From contig CAKRYR010000004.1 in the NCBI GenBank assembly GCA_934432595.1, positions 1 through 64,000 on the forward strand: a stretch of DNA of 64,000 nt, written 5' to 3'. This stretch comes from an uncultured Lachnospiraceae bacterium (GTDB lineage: Bacteria; Bacillota; Clostridia; Lachnospirales; Lachnospiraceae). Below are positions 59,885 through 64,000 of this stretch, in pieces (position 1 is the stretch's first letter; each line of letters opens with the position of its first letter). A program made the translations under genes and the position numbers. The notes under the pieces were generated by a model that saw nothing but the letters and a program-made list of their open reading frames with translations, searched no databases and had not been told where the DNA came from.

Positions 59885-59913
59885 TGGATAATTTTGTAAA
59901 TATATGCTATAAT
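59885..59913 (+). promoter_or_regulatory. Probable sigma-A promoter
   Basis: TATAAT (59908-59913) with a weak -35 TGGATA (59885-59890) 17 bases upstream, before the cyclase gene. Confidence 0.5.
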
Positions 59914-59936
59914 TATGAATAAGTGTTGCAATTATT

Positions 59937-61634
59937 ATGATAGAGGGTGATCTTATCATTTTATCAACTAAACATAAAAAAGACTTAAGTATAATAATAG
60001 TGAATTACATTATTTTGTGTATAGCTATTGTTATTTTGATGTTTTCATATAATTTTACAGAAAAGAATACAGTTCCAAGATATTCAAAAGATATATCTGA
60101 TGAATGGCATGATCATGATGGAGATAAAGTAGATTTAGATAAATTTGAAATTAAAAATAATAAAAAAAATTATAGTGTCACATATACCATTCCTAAAGGA
60201 AATAAGAAAAATCAAATGATTGCATTTCTGGCAAGTAATTGTTATGTTGACACATATGTTAATGGGAAACTTATTGAAAAGGATATTAAGAATAACAATG
60301 TGGTTTTTGGGGCATCACCGGGGCGTAGATGGCATATGATAAGTATACCTCAAGAAAGTAAAAAACAAGATATAGCACTTAATGTTGAGGTTGTATATAG
60401 AGATTCATACGGAAGGATAGATGATGTTTATATCGGAACGTCATCTGGAGTTGTTAAGCAGATTTTACAAGATAGATTAGCTGGAGCTTTAATTTCATTT
60501 TTACTAGTTATTGTAGGTATATTAATGTGCAGCTTATTTATATTTGTAAAGTATAGTAATAAATTTAAGAAAATAAAAGACTTGGGATGGAGTAATAAGA
60601 CTATAATATATCTAGGATTTTTGACTATTTGTATGGGAATTTACTCATCTATGGAAACATACTTCTGGCAATTTATGATTGGAAAATCTCAAATTTTTCA
60701 AATAGCGTCATATATTGCATTATTTTTCATTGGAATTCTTGTGGGGTTGATAGGAAGGGAAATATTAACTGATAATAAAAAGATTCTAGCAAATTCAATA
60801 TATTGGTTGAGTATAATATTTTTTATTTTAGCCACAATACTTAATTTTACAGGAATATTAGAATATCATTATGTTATGAGATATATATATTTATATGGGG
60901 CTTTATTAAGCATTATTGTTTTTCTAGAAGGATATACATATATAAAAGAACAGAAGAGTATAAGTAGCTCTTTGTTATTTGGGGTATGCCTATTTAGTGT
61001 AACTTTTGCATGTGATTGCATTAGATATATTTCTGAGGGAGCTAATGATGTATGTGCATATACAAGAATAGGATTTTTAGTATTAGTAATATGTATCTTT
61101 ATAAATAGTGTTGGAAGTGTTATAAAAATGATGCAAAAGGGTCTATATGCAGATTTATATGAGCAGATGGCTAATATGGATCCATTGACAAATTTATATA
61201 ATAGAAATGCATTATTACTAGATGAAACTAGACTAAATGAATTAATTAGGAACGATAGTTTAGTAGGAGTTGTAATGTTTGACGTAAATGAATTAAAATA
61301 TGTAAATGATACTTTTGGGCATGAGCAAGGAGATATTTTGATTAAGGCAGCTGCAGAATTAATTAATTCTACTTTTGGAAAAGGTGGTAAATGTTATCGT
61401 GTTGGTGGAGATGAGTTTATTTCTGTATTAGTACATGAGGATATTAAAAAAGTATATGATGATAAATTATCACAGTTTATAAGTCAGGTAGAAGAATATA
61501 ATAAAGCTGAAAGCCATCAACATAAAGTTAAAATTGCATATGGTTTCTATTATTCAAATAAAGAAGAATTTGATGAAATTTGGAGAAAAGCAGATACATT
61601 AATGTATGAAAAGAAAAAACAAATGAAGAATTGA
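59937..61634 (+). CDS. Membrane diguanylate cyclase with extracellular 7TMR-DISM-like domain (565 aa)
   Basis: An N-terminal membrane helix (about 20-40), an outside beta-sandwich domain (about 45-180), seven membrane helices (about 185-400), and a GGDEF domain at the C-terminus: NMDPLTNLYNRNALLLDE, VMFDVNELKYVNDTFGHEQGD and CYRVGGDEF. The I-site RxxD is absent (GKGGKC in its place), so no product inhibition by that route. The start is uncertain: ATG 59937 has no ribosome binding site, and AGAGGGTGAT lies just after it with only ATC, ATT or TTA following. Confidence 0.85.
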   Translation: MIEGDLIILSTKHKKDLSIIIVNYIILCIAIVILMFSYNFTEKNTVPRYSKDISDEWHDHDGDKVDLDKFEIKNNKKNYSVTYTIPKGNKKNQMIAFLASNCYVDTYVNGKLIEKDIKNNNVVFGASPGRRWHMISIPQESKKQDIALNVEVVYRDSYGRIDDVYIGTSSGVVKQILQDRLAGALISFLLVIVGILMCSLFIFVKYSNKFKKIKDLGWSNKTIIYLGFLTICMGIYSSMETYFWQFMIGKSQIFQIASYIALFFIGILVGLIGREILTDNKKILANSIYWLSIIFFILATILNFTGILEYHYVMRYIYLYGALLSIIVFLEGYTYIKEQKSISSSLLFGVCLFSVTFACDCIRYISEGANDVCAYTRIGFLVLVICIFINSVGSVIKMMQKGLYADLYEQMANMDPLTNLYNRNALLLDETRLNELIRNDSLVGVVMFDVNELKYVNDTFGHEQGDILIKAAAELINSTFGKGGKCYRVGGDEFISVLVHEDIKKVYDDKLSQFISQVEEYNKAESHQHKVKIAYGFYYSNKEEFDEIWRKADTLMYEKKKQMKN

Positions 61635-61659
61635 ACATTGTAATTCTTTGTGATATAAT
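61631..61659 (+). promoter_or_regulatory. Sigma-A promoter
   Basis: TTGAAC (61631-61636), 17 bases, TATAAT (61654-61659), 50 bases before the next start. It overlaps the cyclase stop codon and begins the cdaA-side operon. Confidence 0.7.
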
Positions 61660-61708
61660 GGGTAGGTATGTTAAACTGGTGTAAGTTTTGACAAGTTGGA
61701 GGAAGAAT

Positions 61709-62107
61709 ATGATTAACAATGATAAAGTAAGTTTAATGACAAAACTTGCAATTTATGAAAATAAAAATACAGAAGACATTAAACTTAGTAAATATTATAA
61801 GGGAGATTATGTACGTCATAATGTACTTAAGACAATAATAAGTGTTACAATTGCATATGTATGTATTTTGTTATTTATTTTGTTTTATAACTTGGAGGAA
61901 GTTTTAGCTAAAGCATTTGAATTGAATTATACAATGCTTGGAATTGAAATATTTGTGAGTTATTTTGTTCTAATAGTTATTTTTACTTTGATGAGTTTTA
62001 TGATATACACTGAAAAAATAAACAAATCGAGAAAGAGTCTTATGAAATATCATAGAGGTTTAAAACAACTATCAAGAATGTACGATGAAGAGAAAAATGG
62101 AATGTAG
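61709..62107 (+). CDS. Hypothetical two-helix membrane protein (132 aa)
   Basis: Two membrane helices (about 42-62 and 75-100) between charged cytosolic ends. GTTGGAGGAAGAAT precedes ATG 61709. It forms an operon with the next membrane protein and cdaA, so it may act with them at the envelope. Unrecognised. Confidence 0.7.
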   Translation: MINNDKVSLMTKLAIYENKNTEDIKLSKYYKGDYVRHNVLKTIISVTIAYVCILLFILFYNLEEVLAKAFELNYTMLGIEIFVSYFVLIVIFTLMSFMIYTEKINKSRKSLMKYHRGLKQLSRMYDEEKNGM

Positions 62108-62119
62108 TAGGAGGCTTGC

Positions 62120-63367
62120 ATGTTTTACTTATTGGAACTAAGGGAAAAAATAAAAAAGTTTTATCAAGAAAAAGAGACAATTGCACTAGCAATATTTAAA
62201 TTTGTAATATCATTTGTAATCTTTTATACAATAACACATAATTTGAATTATAACAGTATGCTTTCAAACATTTTTGTAATAATGTTACTTTCCTTAATAG
62301 GAGCTTTTGTACCTAGTACAGTTCTTACATTTTTAGCAATGGTTGTAACAAGCATGGAGGTTTTTTATTTTTCTAGTGTATTAGGAATTGCTGTTATTGG
62401 TGTTTTGTTAATATTATATTGTCTATTTATTAGATTTACACCAAAGCTAGGAATAGCAGTATTAGCTGTGCCTATTGCTTTTGCATTAAAAATTCCTTGT
62501 TTTATACCAATAATATTAGGAATTATTTCTACACCAATATCTGTTGTTGCAGTTGGTTGTGGAACAATATTATATTACCTATTAGACGTGGTTAAAAATG
62601 TTTATAAAATAGTTGGAGATTCTGCAGAAGATGGTGGACAGGTTTATACATTTTTAATTAAACAGTTTAAAGATAATACAGCTATGATATTTACTATTAT
62701 AGTATTTATTGTTATTACTTTAATTGTATATGTTATCAGAACTAGAGAAATAAATTATTCATTTGAAGTTGCAATTTTGACTGGTTGTATTGTTAATATA
62801 TTGACTTTCTTAATTGCTAATTTATTAAATGATATAAAGATTCCAGTTAACATAGGAGAACTTATTCTTGGAACTATTGGTGCAGGAGTGTTAGCAGTAA
62901 TTGTTCAAAACTTTAGGTGTGCTCTTGATTATACTACAATTGAAAGAGTTCAGTTTGAAGATGATGATTATTTCTATTATGTTAAGGCGATACCTAAGAT
63001 AAAAGTGGTTGAAAAGAAAAGTGATATAAAGAAAATTGCTGTTCAAAAACCAGTTGAGCATAAAATAAATGACTCAGTAGAAGAAAATATAAATAAAGAT
63101 TTTGATACGAATTTTGATAAAGCATTTGATAAAGATTTTGATACGAATTTTGATAAAGCATTTGATAATGATTTTGCTGAGGATAAAACATTAGAAGAAA
63201 ACCTCAATAAAGAATTAAAGAAAGAATTAGATAAGGAATTATCAGAAGAAACAGGAGAGATGGAAGAGATGGATAATGATGCCGATGTATTAGAAGAAGC
63301 TGAAGATAGAGAAGAAAATAGGGATGACAAAAAAAGTAATATTAAAGATGATGAAGAAGTAAAATAA
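62120..63367 (+). CDS. Polytopic membrane protein upstream of cdaA (415 aa)
   Basis: About ten membrane helices (residues 15-270) followed by a cytosolic tail of 130 residues that is extremely acidic and carries a 12-residue repeat (KDFDTNFDKAFD, two full copies and a partial). I recognise it only as a membrane protein kept next to the diadenylate cyclase in some Clostridia. AGGAGGCTTGC precedes ATG 62120. Possible link to c-di-AMP signalling or envelope work is by position. Confidence 0.7.
   Translation: MFYLLELREKIKKFYQEKETIALAIFKFVISFVIFYTITHNLNYNSMLSNIFVIMLLSLIGAFVPSTVLTFLAMVVTSMEVFYFSSVLGIAVIGVLLILYCLFIRFTPKLGIAVLAVPIAFALKIPCFIPIILGIISTPISVVAVGCGTILYYLLDVVKNVYKIVGDSAEDGGQVYTFLIKQFKDNTAMIFTIIVFIVITLIVYVIRTREINYSFEVAILTGCIVNILTFLIANLLNDIKIPVNIGELILGTIGAGVLAVIVQNFRCALDYTTIERVQFEDDDYFYYVKAIPKIKVVEKKSDIKKIAVQKPVEHKINDSVEENINKDFDTNFDKAFDKDFDTNFDKAFDNDFAEDKTLEENLNKELKKELDKELSEETGEMEEMDNDADVLEEAEDREENRDDKKSNIKDDEEVK
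63095..63166 (+). repeat. Tandem 36-bp coding repeat, two exact copies
   Basis: Units 63095-63130 and 63131-63166, each encoding KDFDTNFDKAFD, in the acidic tail of the membrane protein at 62120. Confidence 0.9.
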
Positions 63368-63396
63368 TTAAATTTGAGAAAAGTTAGGGCGATAAT

Positions 63397-64000
63397 ATGG
63401 ACATTATAAAAGGTTATATATCAGAGATTATGGGAAGATTTGTTTTTCCAAAAGTCGATGTAACAGATGCAATTGAGATATTAGTATTGGCAGTTATTAT
63501 ATATCATATTGCCATATGGATAAGGAATACTAGAGCCTGGATGTTATTGAAGGGAATAGCATTACTTGGTCTAGTAGCTTTGGTTGCAGCTATTTTTCAA
63601 TTGAATGTTATTTTATGGTTGTTTGAGAAAACAATAGGTGTAGGTGTAACATTATTAGTTGTTGTATTTCAACCTGAATTACGACATGCTCTTGAACAAT
63701 TAGGTCAGAAGAAGATAATTAATACATTTAATTTTTTTGATGATCCAAAAGATAAGATGGAAAGATTTTCAGATAAAACGATAGATTGTATTATAAAAGC
63801 AGTATGTAATATGGCAAAAGCAAAGACAGGTGCACTTATAGTAATTGAGAAAGATGTAGTTTTAAGCGAATATGAACGAGGGGGAATTTCTCTTGATTCC
63901 AATATAAGTACCGAATTGCTTATGAATATTTTTGAGCATAACACTCCATTACATGATGGAGCTGTTTTGATACGTGGAAATAGAATTGTTTCAGCAACAT
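63397..64000 (+). CDS. cdaA: Diadenylate cyclase CdaA, 5' part (201 codons in window)
   Basis: Makes cyclic di-AMP from two ATP. Three membrane helices (about 27-45, 50-65, 75-90) are followed by VVFQPELRHALEQLG and the DAC domain: GALIVIEKDV, and HDGAVLIRGNRI with the D-G-A motif at 187-189. The gene runs past the window end, so the RHR motif is not seen. Start ATG 63397 after AAAGTTAGGGCGATA. In most Firmicutes cdaR follows. Confidence 0.93.
   Translation, partial: MDIIKGYISEIMGRFVFPKVDVTDAIEILVLAVIIYHIAIWIRNTRAWMLLKGIALLGLVALVAAIFQLNVILWLFEKTIGVGVTLLVVVFQPELRHALEQLGQKKIINTFNFFDDPKDKMERFSDKTIDCIIKAVCNMAKAKTGALIVIEKDVVLSEYERGGISLDSNISTELLMNIFEHNTPLHDGAVLIRGNRIVSAT

Noticed and set aside
1..64000. 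tRNA or rRNA genes
   Set aside because: I looked for T-loop (GGTTCGAATC-like) words and acceptor stems and saw no convincing tRNA; no rRNA sequence recognised. A covariance-model scan was not possible.

Overview
The window has two parts, and every gene I can support lies on the + strand. The DNA is very AT-rich, with Gram-positive ribosome binding sites (AGGAGTGATTATATG-like), frequent TTG starts, a CdaA-type diadenylate cyclase, DegV, tandem Na/Pi cotransporters and an anaerobic lifestyle (class III ribonucleotide reductase). This fits a low-GC anaerobic Clostridia chromosome, perhaps Lachnospiraceae-like; the family is an inference from gene content only.

Region 1 (1 to about 47,000) is the right-hand part of a large integrated element, most likely a temperate phage of the SP-beta organisational type. 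It ends with an excisionase (45358) and a complete tyrosine integrase (45673-46872) next to the chromosome. Its left end and any virion genes lie outside the window. From left to right it holds: small unknown genes (102-4559); a lysogeny-control candidate (an intact tyrosine recombinase at 4759 next to a catalytically dead recombinase-fold protein at 5592, recalling SP-beta YopP and MrpR/YopR); a 180-base nested-hairpin non-coding region (7284-7462); a free-standing GGDEF diguanylate cyclase (8232); a string of small accessory genes, many with zinc-ribbon cysteines or repeats (8739-14626); an RNA-repair pair, RtcB and a KxDG RNA ligase (14643, 16295); DNA methyltransferases; a cysteine desulfurase (21254); a complete replication block (SSB-like protein, Sak4-like ATPase, DnaB-like helicase, Toprim primase, PD-(D/E)XK nuclease, DnaE polymerase, RecD-like helicase; 22415-37681); and an anaerobic dNTP module (glutaredoxin-like protein, NrdD, NrdG-like activase, ferredoxin-thioredoxin-reductase-like protein; 37753-42721). 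A C5 methyltransferase at 29277 carries an intein whose splice junction is its own catalytic cysteine.

The most striking non-coding signal is a 16-bp motif, AACTARAAACTATTTA, found twelve times in one orientation between gene cassettes from 7.9 to 42.7 kb. It overlaps the -35 box of good sigma-A promoters at four or more sites and sits just past the -10 box at another. I propose it is the operator array of the dead-recombinase repressor, as MrpR binds repeated elements in SP-beta. The element also shows decay: two genes with single in-frame stops, one methyltransferase with a one-base frameshift in an A run, and three truncated copies of gene starts.

Region 2 (about 47,000 to 64,000) is ordinary chromosome: two tandem Na/Pi cotransporter genes with PhoU-like tails, the first preceded by 11-bp-periodic TTTAC repeats that look like a Pho box; a PhoB/PhoR-like two-component pair and a UPF0104-type membrane protein in one operon; degV; proS; a hybrid histidine kinase; a TcaA-like membrane protein; a membrane diguanylate cyclase; two membrane proteins; and the start of cdaA, cut by the window edge. 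The intergenic stretches around the first cotransporter gene are full of hairpins, including a promoter followed at once by a terminator-like hairpin (49243-49315).
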